Source: HK1 sp965215295 (GTDB lineage: Bacteria > Pseudomonadota > Gammaproteobacteria > HK1). From it: a DNA stretch of 64,000 bases. The notes beneath the pieces were generated by a model, which was not told the origin of the DNA, did no database searches, and worked only from the letters and a program-made list of their open reading frames with translations. Within the stretch, counting starts at the first letter, position 1. Every line of letters starts with the position of its first letter. The translations under genes were made by a program, and so were the position numbers. The DNA is taken from NCBI GenBank assembly GCA_965215295.1, contig OZ244045.1, positions 3,844,001-3,908,000 of the forward strand, in the 5' to 3' direction. Of the stretch, positions 1 through 8,309 are shown piece after piece.

Positions 1-2
1 GC

Positions 3-482
3 CGGACCGTGATCCGGGCGACGAGCCGCGGGACTGCTTCCGGCCTCTTCCTGCGGCGCCGGATCGATCTGGAGAAGACCCCGATCCTGCGCTGGACATG
101 GCGTGTGGACGGGACCCTGGGAGACATCGACGAGCGCACCCGCGCCGGCGACGACTACAGCGCGAGGGTCTACGTCATACGTTCGCATCCGGTGTTCCTG
201 TGGCGGACCCGCGCCGTGAACTACGTCTGGGCGAGCACCCGGGCCGCGGGAGAGACCTGGCCGAACGCGTACACCGATTCCTCCCGCCACATCGCGGTCC
301 GCTCCGGCGACGCGCACGCCGGTCGGTGGGTCGACGAGCGCCGGGACGTGCGCGCCGACTTCCGCGATCTGTTCGGGGAGGCCGTCCGCTACGTCGATGC
401 GGTCGCGATCATGACCGACACCGACAACACCGGCGGCGCCGCCGTGGCGTACTACGCGGACATCGCCTTCACGAGCGAATGA
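3..482 (+). CDS. DUF3047-like protein, 5' end missing
   Basis: The frame is open to the left edge, so this is the C-terminal part of a longer gene; the GTG at 9 is only the first possible start inside the window. The visible 158 or so residues contain W-R-W-rich strands (LRWTWRVDG), an acidic D-D-Y-S-A-R-V-Y-V segment, VNYVWAS and a closing MTDTDNT...YYADI block. This pattern matches DUF3047, a family of predicted periplasmic or secreted beta-sandwich proteins of about 230 residues with unknown function. A signal peptide cannot be checked because the start is cut off. It converges on the TerB-like gene with an 18 bp gap. The family call is from remembered motif pattern only. Confidence 0.6.
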   Translation, partial: RTVIRATSRGTASGLFLRRRIDLEKTPILRWTWRVDGTLGDIDERTRAGDDYSARVYVIRSHPVFLWRTRAVNYVWASTRAAGETWPNAYTDSSRHIAVRSGDAHAGRWVDERRDVRADFRDLFGEAVRYVDAVAIMTDTDNTGGAAVAYYADIAFTSE

Positions 483-500
483 GCGCCGGCTTCCGGGCGT

Positions 501-965
501 TCAGGCCTCGTTCCGGGCCTTGTGCTTCATCCGGATGAACACCGAGTGCGGGACGTGGATGAGGTCCGCGATCCGGCGCACCAGATGCTCCTCGTACTTG
601 TCGAGATCGCCGTCGGCGTAGGCGACCCGCCACAGCAGCTCCACCACGTGCGCCTTCTGTTCGTGATCGAGCTGGCGGTTGACGTGCCGGGTGAACTCGT
701 AGAGTGACGTCGCGTCGTCGGCGCGCTCCTCCGCCCGCGCGAGCAGGTCTCGCGTTTCTTCCGGCGAGAGGTCGTCGAACGCCGCCGCCAGCGCCCGCAG
801 GACCGCCTCCCGCTCCCCGGAACGGACTTCGTGGTCGGCCCGCGTCATCTCGACCAGCAACGCCGCCGTCGCCACGTGGTAGCCGTGTTCCCGCTCTTCG
901 TCCTCCGCGGCGCCGGCCGCGGTGGCGAGGGTGGATTCGAACAGCCGCTGGAACGCCCGGATCAT
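501..965 (-). CDS. TerB-like (DUF533/tellurite-resistance type) helical protein
   Basis: A 154-residue all-helical acidic protein. Residues about 35-60 (ALLVEMTRADHEVRSGERE) and 110-140 (VAYADGDLDKYEEHLVRRIA) show the two TerB-type motifs, in which acidic residues precede a helix and can bind metal. TerB-domain proteins are cytoplasmic and are linked to tellurite resistance or membrane stress, but lone copies like this have no defined role. ATG at 965 is the natural start, and the length is typical of the family (about 150). It stands alone, converging on the DUF3047-like gene and divergent from the membrane protein at 1145. Confidence 0.8.
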   Translation of the reverse strand: MIRAFQRLFESTLATAAGAAEDEEREHGYHVATAALLVEMTRADHEVRSGEREAVLRALAAAFDDLSPEETRDLLARAEERADDATSLYEFTRHVNRQLDHEQKAHVVELLWRVAYADGDLDKYEEHLVRRIADLIHVPHSVFIRMKHKARNEA

Positions 966-1144
966 GGCCTTCTCCGCATCCGGTGGGCTCGCATTCGAGT
1001 CGAAGGCGAAACGAGAATGCCGGCATGGATCGTATCAGGCGGTGAAACCGGCGGGCGCACGACGTCGTTCCGCGCATCGCGGCGCAGCTCCCGGCTCGTT
1101 CGATGTGCTTCAATGTCCGTCCGCCCGATGCGGAGACATGTCGA

Positions 1145-1669
1145 GTGACGCTCGGTCGTTTGCATGCGAGGTGGGCGGGTTTCGTCGTCGTGGTGATTGC
1201 CGGGGTCTGGTTCGAACACTCGCCGTGGGGCGCGCGCCTGTCGAGCGAAGTACTCGAACTTCAGCTTCTCGTGCTCGACGGCTGGAGCTCGCCGAGCGCC
1301 GCCGGTCGATCTGCCGAAACGGGAGCCGGGACCGGGACGGCCCCCGAGGGTCCGGCGCTTCGTCCGCTCTCGCGCACGATGGGGGTGAGCTTGGTGGTCA
1401 TCGCCGCGCTGGTGTGGTGGGAGTCCGGCCGGCCGGGCTGGGCGCTTGCTTCTTCCCTGGTCGCGCTGGCGGCGCTGTTCGCGGTGTCGACCATGATGGT
1501 GCCGCGCGGCGTTCTGGTGCCCATCGCCGGTCCCGGCGCCGCAATCGTCGCCGGGATGCTCGGGCGGCGTGCACTCGAAGCCGTCATCGCGGCCCGTAGC
1601 CGCAGGCGGCGGGCGAAGGCGCGAGTCCGTCAACCGAAGGTGGTGGAAGCCCCCCGGCATCGCCCGTGA
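1145..1669 (+). CDS. small membrane protein, possibly related to CHASE2 membrane segments
   Basis: About 174 residues from a GTG at 1145; an ATG in frame at 1103 would add 14 unlikely residues. It has an N-terminal hydrophobic helix (about residues 10-24, AGFVVVVIAG), a soluble loop of about 60 residues, two further hydrophobic helices (residues 80-130) and a strongly basic tail (ARSRRRRAKARVR). The order 'helix, loop with LELQLLVLDGW, paired helices with PIAGPGAAIVAGMLG' resembles the membrane part of CHASE2 sensor proteins, but no output domain follows. The similarity is an inference and function is unknown. The last 15 codons are duplicated directly downstream. Confidence 0.55.
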   Translation: MTLGRLHARWAGFVVVVIAGVWFEHSPWGARLSSEVLELQLLVLDGWSSPSAAGRSAETGAGTGTAPEGPALRPLSRTMGVSLVVIAALVWWESGRPGWALASSLVALAALFAVSTMMVPRGVLVPIAGPGAAIVAGMLGRRALEAVIAARSRRRRAKARVRQPKVVEAPRHRP

Positions 1670-1753
1670 CTCCGAGGCAGGCGCCGGGGCGGAGGCATGA
1701 GTCCGTCAACCGAAGGTGGTGGAAGCCCCCCGGCATCGCCCGTGACTCCGAGG
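1623..1753 (+). repeat. tandem duplication of the 3' end of the membrane-protein gene
   Basis: Two near-identical 55 bp copies at 1623-1677 and 1699-1753, 76 bp apart. The first contains the last 15 codons and the TGA of the upstream gene; the second lies outside any gene. Few substitutions separate the copies. This is the first of many gene-end duplications in the window. Confidence 0.9.
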
Positions 1754-1793
1754 AAAGTGCCAAGGCGGAGGTGCGAGCCGCGGGAACCGCGGT

Positions 1794-1889
1794 TGGCGGA
1801 AGAGGGTGGGAGTCGAACCCACCAGACACGTGGTACGCGTCTCACCGGATTTGAAGTCCGAGCGCCCCACCGGGGTGCGATCCTCTTCC
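1794..1889 (-). tRNA. selC: tRNA-Sec (anticodon TCA), CCA encoded
   Basis: Read on the minus strand from 1889 to 1794 this is a selenocysteine tRNA of 93 nt plus encoded CCA. The acceptor stem has 8 bp (GGAAGAGG at 1889-1882 with CCTCTTCC at 1805-1798), the discriminator is G (1797) and CCA follows (1796-1794). The anticodon arm CGGACTTCAAATCCGG has the TCA anticodon at 1854-1852. The long variable arm can form an 8 bp stem (AGACGCGT with ACGTGTCT), and the T arm reads GGTTCGACTCC. These are hallmarks of bacterial tRNA-Sec. It sits directly behind selB on the same strand, and its first 48 nt are also the last 16 codons of selB. No separate promoter is obvious, so it is probably cut out of the selAB transcript. 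Confidence 0.97.
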
Positions 1890-3830
1890 TCGGTCGTCCG
1901 AATCGTCTTCCGAGCCGAATGCCTCCACCACGGGCCGGCGCACCCGGCGGCGGTCGCCGAGACGTTCGGTGAAGCCGCTCCGGTCGAAGAACTCCAGCAG
2001 CTCGATGGCGAAGTTGCGTCCGACGCGGGTCCGGTTCTTGTATTCGGCCGCGGTGAATCGTCCTTCCGGTGACACGTTCGCAAGCGATTCCGCCTGCGCC
2101 GCCAGCGTCCGCACCGCGGTGAGCGGCACGAACCGGGTGCGGGTGACGGGTACGGCCAGACCGGCGTTCGTTGCGCGCCTGAGCAAGGCGCCGAGTTCCG
2201 CCTCGTCGATCTTCAGTTGCTCGGCCGCCTGGCGCAAGCTCGGCGGGCTGCCGTTCGCGGGTTCGAGGGCGCGGGCGACGCGCGGCCAGACGCGCTCATC
2301 GTTCGCGCCGAGGGTGACCCGGTGCCCCGGCAGCCGGACCGTGGCCCCGCGCCGCACGATGGCGCCCTCGTGCAGCAACGCGGCGAGGGCGTGCTCGACG
2401 ACACTCCGGCTCACGCGGCGCGCGAGACCCAGGCGGACGTCGTTCGCGTTGGCTCCGTGCAGCCGCGGGCGCTCGCGGTGGAACGCCTTCAGGAACGCGA
2501 CGACCTCGTCGTGGAGATCCGACCAGTGGGCCGGGGAGAAGCATCGGTCCGCTCCGGTGGTCGGGACCCGCACCGCACCGGCGGCGCCGAGCATCCGCTC
2601 CAGCTCGGGCTCGGCGACTCCGAACGCGCGCCGCATCCAGCCGGTGTCCACCCCGCTGCCGGTGGTTTCGAGGGCGCGCGCGATCGCTTCGTCCGGACCG
2701 TGCGACTCGATCGCGTCGAGCCAGGCGAGGCGAGTCGGGCGCGCGCGCCCGCGTTTGGGCGAGAACGGGTCGATGACGGCGCCCCCGCCCACCGTGCGCG
2801 TCGCCGACTGATCGCGGATGACCAGCCGGTCGCGGGCGAGCGCGTGCAGCGGATGGTCGAGCACGATCTGGACCCGCCCGCTCTCTCCGGGCGCGATGCT
2901 GCCGGCGCCGAGGACCGCCACCCGCGCCGTCGAGTGCGACGCGGCCAGATGGACGTGTGCCGGCGTCCAGTGCCGCAGCGCCCGGGTCTCGGTCGCCAGG
3001 ACCCGCATGCGCGCGTCGATGCGCTCGGTGGGCGCGTGCAGCTCGTGGTCGACGATCCAGTCGCCGCGCGCGATCGACCCCGACTCGATGTCGCGCCCGG
3101 AGACGTTGAGTGCACAGCGTTCGCCGGCGCGCGCATGGCGGGCCGGCCGGTCCTGGGCATGGATGCCGCGAATGCGGGCCTCATGGCCGCCCGGCGTCGC
3201 GACCAGGCGATCGCCGGTGCTTGCCGCCCCCGCGTGCACGGTGCCCGTGACCACCAGCCCGGCGCCCTTGAGCATGAACGCACGGTCCACGCACAGCCGG
3301 AACCGGCCATGCGCGGCCCTCGCCACGAAGCTCGAGGCACGCTCGCGCAAGGCCGCGGCCAGGCCGTCCACGCCAGCCCCGGACAGGGCCGAGACCCGAT
3401 GGATCCCGGCGCCCCGCATGCCGGTGTCCGACAGCAGCGCATCGATCTGCCCGCCCACGTCGTCGGCCCGGGCCGCATCGACCTTGTCGGCCTTGCTCAC
3501 CACCGCGATGCATTCGGTCACCCCGAGCAGATCGAGGATCGCGACGTGCTCGCGGGTCTGCGGCATCACGCCGTCATCGGCGGCGACCACCACCAGCGCG
3601 AGGTCGACGGACCCGACCCCCGCCAGCATGTTGCGCACGAACCGTTCGTGTCCGGGGACGTCGACGAATCCGAGCACGTGGTCGTCGTCGAGGGGGTGGT
3701 ACGCGAACCCGAGGTCGATGGTGAGCCCCCGCTTCTTCTCTTCCGGGAGGCGATCGGTGTCGACCCCGGTGAGCGCCCGCACCAGCGCGGTCTTGCCGTG
3801 GTCGACGTGGCCTGCGGTGGCGACGATCAT
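1842..3830 (-). CDS. selB: selenocysteine-specific elongation factor SelB
   Basis: 662 residues. The N-terminal GTPase domain is EF-Tu-like: G1 GHVDHGKT (residues 7-14), a switch region with KKRGLTIDLGFAY, G3 DVPGHE, and SKAD in place of NKxD. Beta-barrel domains follow, then C-terminal winged helices that in this family bind the SECIS hairpin of selenoprotein mRNAs. SelB brings Sec-tRNA to the ribosome at UGA codons. ATG at 3830 is chosen because MIVATAGHVDHGKT is the usual N-terminus and because it forms an ATGA overlap with the selA stop. The stop (TGA, 1844-1842) lies inside the tRNA-Sec gene, so the last 15 residues (GRGSHPGGALGLQIR) are encoded by the 5' half of the tRNA. E. coli SelB is 614 residues. 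Confidence 0.97.
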   Translation of the reverse strand: MIVATAGHVDHGKTALVRALTGVDTDRLPEEKKRGLTIDLGFAYHPLDDDHVLGFVDVPGHERFVRNMLAGVGSVDLALVVVAADDGVMPQTREHVAILDLLGVTECIAVVSKADKVDAARADDVGGQIDALLSDTGMRGAGIHRVSALSGAGVDGLAAALRERASSFVARAAHGRFRLCVDRAFMLKGAGLVVTGTVHAGAASTGDRLVATPGGHEARIRGIHAQDRPARHARAGERCALNVSGRDIESGSIARGDWIVDHELHAPTERIDARMRVLATETRALRHWTPAHVHLAASHSTARVAVLGAGSIAPGESGRVQIVLDHPLHALARDRLVIRDQSATRTVGGGAVIDPFSPKRGRARPTRLAWLDAIESHGPDEAIARALETTGSGVDTGWMRRAFGVAEPELERMLGAAGAVRVPTTGADRCFSPAHWSDLHDEVVAFLKAFHRERPRLHGANANDVRLGLARRVSRSVVEHALAALLHEGAIVRRGATVRLPGHRVTLGANDERVWPRVARALEPANGSPPSLRQAAEQLKIDEAELGALLRRATNAGLAVPVTRTRFVPLTAVRTLAAQAESLANVSPEGRFTAAEYKNRTRVGRNFAIELLEFFDRSGFTERLGDRRRVRRPVVEAFGSEDDSDDRGRGSHPGGALGLQIR

Positions 3831-5227
3831 GGCGCGGTCAGGCGGTCGAGCTGGGCGAGGAAGCCCGCCTCGTCGTCGAGGCAGCGCAGGTCCAGGGTGA
3901 GCGCACCGTCGTGCACGCGCCCGATCACCGGCGCCGGCAGCGCGCGCAACGCCGCCGCGAGCGCTTGCAGCTTCGCCGCGCGGCCCCGCTTCGCGCCTGC
4001 CGGCGTGCATCGCACGCCCGCGCTCGGCAGCCGGTCGACGGGGAGTGCGCCGCTGCCGATCTGGCTGCGGCAGGGCACGACCTCCACCGTCCAGTCGCCG
4101 CCGAGACATGCCGCAAGGGCTGGCCGGACCCGTCGCGCCTGCGCTTCGATTGCGGGGCGGGGACGGCTGAGCAGCCGCAACGACGGCAGGGTCTCGGCGA
4201 GCCGGCCGGGGTCTTCGTAGAGCGCGAGCACCGACTGGAGCGCCGCGAGGGTGATCTTGTCGGGGCGCAGCGCGCGCATCAGCGGGTTGCGCCTGAGCCT
4301 GGCGACGATCTCCGCCCGCCCCGCGATGATGCCCGCCTGGGGGCCGCCCAGCAGCTTGTCGCCGCTGAACGTCACGAGGTCGACCCCGTCCGCGATCATC
4401 GCGCGCACCGTCGGCTCGGCCGGGAGCCCGCAGGCCGTCATGTCGATGAGCGAGCCGCTGCCGAGATCCGAGACCAGCGGCAGGCCGCGGTCCCGGGCGA
4501 GGCCCGCGAGGTCGCGCTCGCTCACCGTGGCGGTGAAGCCCTCGACCGCGTAGTTGCTGGCATGGACCTTCATCAGCAGGGCGGTGCGCGGGCCGATCGC
4601 GGCCTCGTAGTCGCGCAGGTGGGTGCGGTTCGTGGTCCCGACCTCGACGAGCTTCGCCCCCGCCCGCTTCATGATGTCCGGCATCCGGAACGCGCCGCCG
4701 ATCTCGATGAGCTCGCCTCGCGAGACCGGAACCTCCTTGCGCTTGGCGAGGGTGTCGAGGACCAGGAGCACCGCGGCCGCGTTGTTGTTGACGACGATCG
4801 CCGCCTCGGCCGCGGTGAGCCGGCGAAGCCGCGTCTCGACGTGCCGGTGGCGGTCGCCGCGCCGCCCCGTCGCGAGGTCGAACTCCAGGTTGCTCGCGCC
4901 GCGGGCCACCGCCGCCATCGAGGCGATGGCGGCTTCCGGGAGCGGCGCCCGCCCGAGATTGGTGTGCAGCACCGTCCCGGTGAGGTTGAACAGGGGGATC
5001 AGCGAAGGCGCGGTCGCGGTCCGGACCCGGGCCGCGACGGCTACCCGGAGTTCCGCGCGGTCGGCGCAGCGTCCGGCCGCGACCGCGGCGCGGGCTTCGT
5101 CGAGCGCGCCGCGCGCCGCCTCCAGCACGAGGGGGCGGCCGTGTACGCGAACGAGCGAGGCGACCGCGTCCTCCGCGAGCAGCCGATCGACGGAGGGAAG
5201 CTCGGACAGGGTCGAGATGCGCGTCAA
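3827..5227 (-). CDS. selA: L-seryl-tRNA(Sec) selenium transferase SelA
   Basis: 466 residues, the usual length. It is a pyridoxal-phosphate enzyme that converts Ser-tRNA(Sec) to Sec-tRNA(Sec) with selenophosphate. Family landmarks in order: the N-terminal tRNA-binding region (LPSVDRLL), FNLTGTVLHTNLGRAP, the VVNNNAAA motif around 146-152, and the PLP lysine, Lys291, in TFSGDKLLGGPQAG. The TGA overlaps the selB ATG by 4 nt, so the two are translationally coupled, with tRNA-Sec completing the cluster. No selenoprotein gene or selD was recognised in the window, so the users of this machinery lie elsewhere. Confidence 0.97.
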   Translation of the reverse strand: MTRISTLSELPSVDRLLAEDAVASLVRVHGRPLVLEAARGALDEARAAVAAGRCADRAELRVAVAARVRTATAPSLIPLFNLTGTVLHTNLGRAPLPEAAIASMAAVARGASNLEFDLATGRRGDRHRHVETRLRRLTAAEAAIVVNNNAAAVLLVLDTLAKRKEVPVSRGELIEIGGAFRMPDIMKRAGAKLVEVGTTNRTHLRDYEAAIGPRTALLMKVHASNYAVEGFTATVSERDLAGLARDRGLPLVSDLGSGSLIDMTACGLPAEPTVRAMIADGVDLVTFSGDKLLGGPQAGIIAGRAEIVARLRRNPLMRALRPDKITLAALQSVLALYEDPGRLAETLPSLRLLSRPRPAIEAQARRVRPALAACLGGDWTVEVVPCRSQIGSGALPVDRLPSAGVRCTPAGAKRGRAAKLQALAAALRALPAPVIGRVHDGALTLDLRCLDDEAGFLAQLDRLTAP

Positions 5228-5332
5228 GGTTCGAGGGGCCGGGAAGCCGCGTGGACTATTCCCCGTGGTCTCCTGGTCTGCCGGGGAGTCGCACCGTGCT
5301 CCTGGTATCGGGTCCGGCCCGTATCCCCGAGC

Positions 5333-6343
5333 TCAGCGCCGCAGGTTTCGAAGCCGCGCCCGGAAGTCCGGCCCGTCCTCGCACCGGAGCAAGGCATCCA
5401 CGACCTCTTCGTCGCTCACGCCCGCCAGGTCCCGCTCGTCGAGAGGAAGCTCGATCCCGGAAATCCCCCGCGCCGCCAGGATCTGGCGCAGGGCCATGTT
5501 CAAGGTCTCGGCATGGCCTTGCGCGTGTCCCTCGGCATGCCCCTTCGCGCGCTGCATGCGCAGCCAGGGCGTGTCGTCGGGGCCGGTCCCCTCCCGTGCC
5601 CCCAGGGCCCGTCCCGTCCGGTCGAGCATCCGGCCGGTCGCCTCCGACAGCTCCGGCTCGTTCATCGCCTCGTGGATCTCCTCCGCCCGCCACCCCGGAA
5701 ACGCGCCACTCTCCGTCGCGGGCCGATACCCGCCACCCTCCAGCCGATGAATCACCAGCCCCGCCCGCCGCCTCGCCGCTCGACTCGGCGAGCCCCGCTC
5801 CGGCACCTCCACCCATACCTCCGGAAACCCCCACTCCTCGTACAGCCACAGCTTCCCGCGGCGCACGTCCGTCGTGTGGTCCACCTCCACCACCACGTCC
5901 GGAAAGTCGTGCTCGCCGATGATCATCCCCGCACCCTGCGGCAGCCGCGCCCGCGCCGGGTGCAGGTACACCGACTGGTCCGCCTGCAGGATCCGCCGCC
6001 ACTCGCCCCCCGCACCACGCAGCACCAGGTCCATCGCGCCGAGGCACTCGATGGCCGAGCCCCGCACCGCGGCGATGATCTGGCACAGCCCCGCAAGGCG
6101 GTGCGAGGGGCGCTCGTGGGTGTCGGTGGTGGGCTCGCGCACCATCCACGCGGTCTCGGTATCGCCGTCCCAGTACTCGAACCGCCCGTCCCGGGTGTCG
6201 AGGTCTTCGCGCCTGAGGGTGAAGGGGGAGCAGCCGGGAAACTCCGGCGCGGGCCGCGAACGTGTCCGTTGCGGGTACGGCCGTGCCTCGCGTTCCGCCG
6301 CCGCGGAGTCCGCGTGGAGTGTCGTGTCGGACCCTCTCTCCAT
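5333..6343 (-). CDS. Uma2-family (PD-(D/E)XK-like) putative endonuclease
   Basis: 336 residues. A Uma2 core spans about residues 40-230, with the nuclease-like run PDVVVEVDHTTD...GKLWLYEEWGFPEVW giving the D, E-x-D, K and Y positions of the fold. The region upstream (residues 1-35) is disordered. The C-terminal 100 residues are helical and contain a GHAEGHAQGHAE run of the kind seen in Rpn/PD-(D/E)XK transposase-related proteins. Uma2 proteins are widespread in multiple copies, and their role is unproven (mobile-element or defence nuclease is the usual guess). It is separated from selA by about 100 bp and has no partner gene. Confidence 0.8.
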   Translation of the reverse strand: MERGSDTTLHADSAAAEREARPYPQRTRSRPAPEFPGCSPFTLRREDLDTRDGRFEYWDGDTETAWMVREPTTDTHERPSHRLAGLCQIIAAVRGSAIECLGAMDLVLRGAGGEWRRILQADQSVYLHPARARLPQGAGMIIGEHDFPDVVVEVDHTTDVRRGKLWLYEEWGFPEVWVEVPERGSPSRAARRRAGLVIHRLEGGGYRPATESGAFPGWRAEEIHEAMNEPELSEATGRMLDRTGRALGAREGTGPDDTPWLRMQRAKGHAEGHAQGHAETLNMALRQILAARGISGIELPLDERDLAGVSDEEVVDALLRCEDGPDFRARLRNLRR

Positions 6344-6462
6344 GCCTCCGGCCCCCTCGGTTCGTCCCCGGCCGTCACCGCGTCGCAGTCTATGGCGCGG
6401 GGCAGGTTCCGGACAACCGGTCCGGCAAGGCCCCGTGAGAGCTCACGCCCGTGCCCCGGCAC

Positions 6463-7551
6463 TCACAGCAACGGAAGCTGGCCGTGCTCGGGCACGGGCG
6501 GGACGAACCCCGAGCAGTCGAGGGCGGGGAAGCCGGGGAACCCCAGGCGCTTGACCGCCAGCCGGAACCGCTTCGCGAGCAGCTCCGCCACCGGTCCGGT
6601 GCCGCGCATGCGCCGGCCGAACGTCGAGTCGTAGTCCTTGCCGCCGCGGGTGTCGCGGACCCGCTCCATCACCCGCTTGGCGCGGTCGGGATAGTGCTCG
6701 GCGAGCCATTCCCGAAACAGGTCCGAGATCTCCAGCGGCAGGCGCAGCATCGTGTAGCTCGCGCCGAGGGCGCCGGCCTCGCGGGCCTGCTCGAGGATGG
6801 TTTCGAGCTCGGCGTCGTTGAGGAACGGGATCATCGGAGCGGCCATCACCCCGGCCGGGATCCCCGCCGCGGTCAGGCGGCGCACCGTCTCGAGGCGGCG
6901 GTGGGGAGCGGATGCGCGCGGCTCCATGCGGCGCGCGAGGGATCGGTCGAGGGTGGTGATGCTCACCCCGACGCTGCACCGGCCGGCGTCCGCCATCCCC
7001 GCGAGGATGTCGATGTCGCGTTCCACCCGGGCGGACTTGGTGACGATCGTCACCGGGTGCCCGCACTCGGCGAGCACCTCGAGGATGGCGCGGGTGATCC
7101 CGAGGTCGCGCTCGACGGGCTGGTAGGGGTCGGTGTTCGACCCCAGCGCGATCGGGGCGCAGGCATATCCCGGCTTGCCGAGTTCCGCGCGCAGCAGGGA
7201 CGCCGCGTCCGGCTTGAACACGAGCCGGGTCTCGAAATCGAGGCCGGGCGAGAACCCGAGCCAGGCGTGGCTCGGTCGCGCGTAGCAGTAGATGCACCCG
7301 TGCTCGCAGCCCCGGTACGGATTGATGGACCGGTCGAAGGGGATGTCCGGCGAGTCGTTCCGGGCGATGATCCTGCGGGTCGTGTCGGGAATGAGGGTGG
7401 TGCGGAGCTTCGGCGGTGACGTGTCGCCATCGTCCCGGCCGTCCTCCCAGCCGTCGTCGAAGTCCTCCCGGGTGATTCGCTCGAACCGGCCGGTGGTGTT
7501 GCTGAGCGCACCGCGCCCCTTCCGGGCGGACGTCCCGTGGCGTGGCGTCAC
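6463..7551 (-). CDS. PA0069-family radical SAM protein
   Basis: 362 residues from a GTG at 7551, which starts two bases after the rpiA stop; the frame is open further upstream but only as rpiA antisense-frame sequence. The 4Fe-4S motif CEHGCIYC follows NPYRGCEHG near residue 95, and GSNTDPYQPVE and the later TKSARVERD and GVSITTLD segments match the PA0069 (SplB-related) radical SAM family. These enzymes reductively cleave S-adenosylmethionine; the substrate of this group is not established, though its spore photoproduct lyase-like fold suggests DNA or nucleotide chemistry. It is transcribed together with rpiA. Confidence 0.9.
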   Translation of the reverse strand: MTPRHGTSARKGRGALSNTTGRFERITREDFDDGWEDGRDDGDTSPPKLRTTLIPDTTRRIIARNDSPDIPFDRSINPYRGCEHGCIYCYARPSHAWLGFSPGLDFETRLVFKPDAASLLRAELGKPGYACAPIALGSNTDPYQPVERDLGITRAILEVLAECGHPVTIVTKSARVERDIDILAGMADAGRCSVGVSITTLDRSLARRMEPRASAPHRRLETVRRLTAAGIPAGVMAAPMIPFLNDAELETILEQAREAGALGASYTMLRLPLEISDLFREWLAEHYPDRAKRVMERVRDTRGGKDYDSTFGRRMRGTGPVAELLAKRFRLAVKRLGFPGFPALDCSGFVPPVPEHGQLPLL

Positions 7552-7553
7552 GT

Positions 7554-8207
7554 TCAAAACCTCTCGACCCCCTCGCCGGTGCCGACCAGCACCACGTCCG
7601 CGCCGCGCCGCGCGAACAGCCCGTTGGCGACCGTGCCGACGATCTGGTTCAGCTCGGATTCGAGTTCCGGTGGATCGAGGATGTCGAGGCCGTGCACGTC
7701 GAGGATCTCGTTGCCGTGGTCGGTGACGAAGCCGTCCCGCCACTCGGGCCGCCCGCCGAGCCGCACGAGAGCGCGGGCGACGAGGCCGCGCGCCATCGGG
7801 ATCGCCTCGACGGGGAGGGGAAACCGCCCGAGCCGGTCCACGAGCTTCGAATCGTCGATGATGCAGACGAACGTATTCGCCGCCGCGGCCACGATTTTCT
7901 CGCCGGTGAGGGCGCCGCCGCCGCCCTTCACCAGGTGCCGGTGCCGCGTGCTCTCGTCGGCGCCGTCCACGTAGACCGGAAGCGCGCCGGCGGCATCGAG
8001 ATGGACGACCCGGATCCCGTGTCCGGCGAGCCGCTCCGCCGTCCTGCGCGAGCTCGCGACCGCGCCGTCGATCCGGCCCTTGAGGGTTGCGAGCGCGTCG
8101 ATGAACGCGTTCGCGGTCGAGCCGGTGCCCACTCCCACCAGCTCGCCGGGGATCACGAACTCCAGCGCGGCCCGTGCGGCGGCGCGTTTCTTCGCGTCCT
8201 GTTCCAT
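7554..8207 (-). CDS. rpiA: ribose-5-phosphate isomerase A
   Basis: 217 residues, normal size. Interconverts ribose 5-phosphate and ribulose 5-phosphate in the pentose phosphate pathway. Signature pieces are GVGTGSTANAF near the N-terminus, VDGADE, the KGGGGALTGEK loop that holds the catalytic Glu and Lys, and the C-terminal GLFARRGADVVLVG. It is divergent from ilvA, as is common in gammaproteobacteria, and shares a short transcript with the radical SAM gene downstream. Confidence 0.97.
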   Translation of the reverse strand: MEQDAKKRAAARAALEFVIPGELVGVGTGSTANAFIDALATLKGRIDGAVASSRRTAERLAGHGIRVVHLDAAGALPVYVDGADESTRHRHLVKGGGGALTGEKIVAAAANTFVCIIDDSKLVDRLGRFPLPVEAIPMARGLVARALVRLGGRPEWRDGFVTDHGNEILDVHGLDILDPPELESELNQIVGTVANGLFARRGADVVLVGTGEGVERF

Positions 8208-8309
8208 CGTGTCGTCCCGGTCGAGTTCCGATCCCGGTGGCGTGCATCGTGGATGCCGGCCGGCGGCTCAGCCGCTATGATCGTCCGCCGCCGGACGAGC
8301 CTGCCCCAC

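Noticed and set aside
1969..4220. Long plus-strand frames opposite selB and selA
   Set aside because: Both real genes have complete family motifs; the opposite frames are Arg/Pro-rich by-products.
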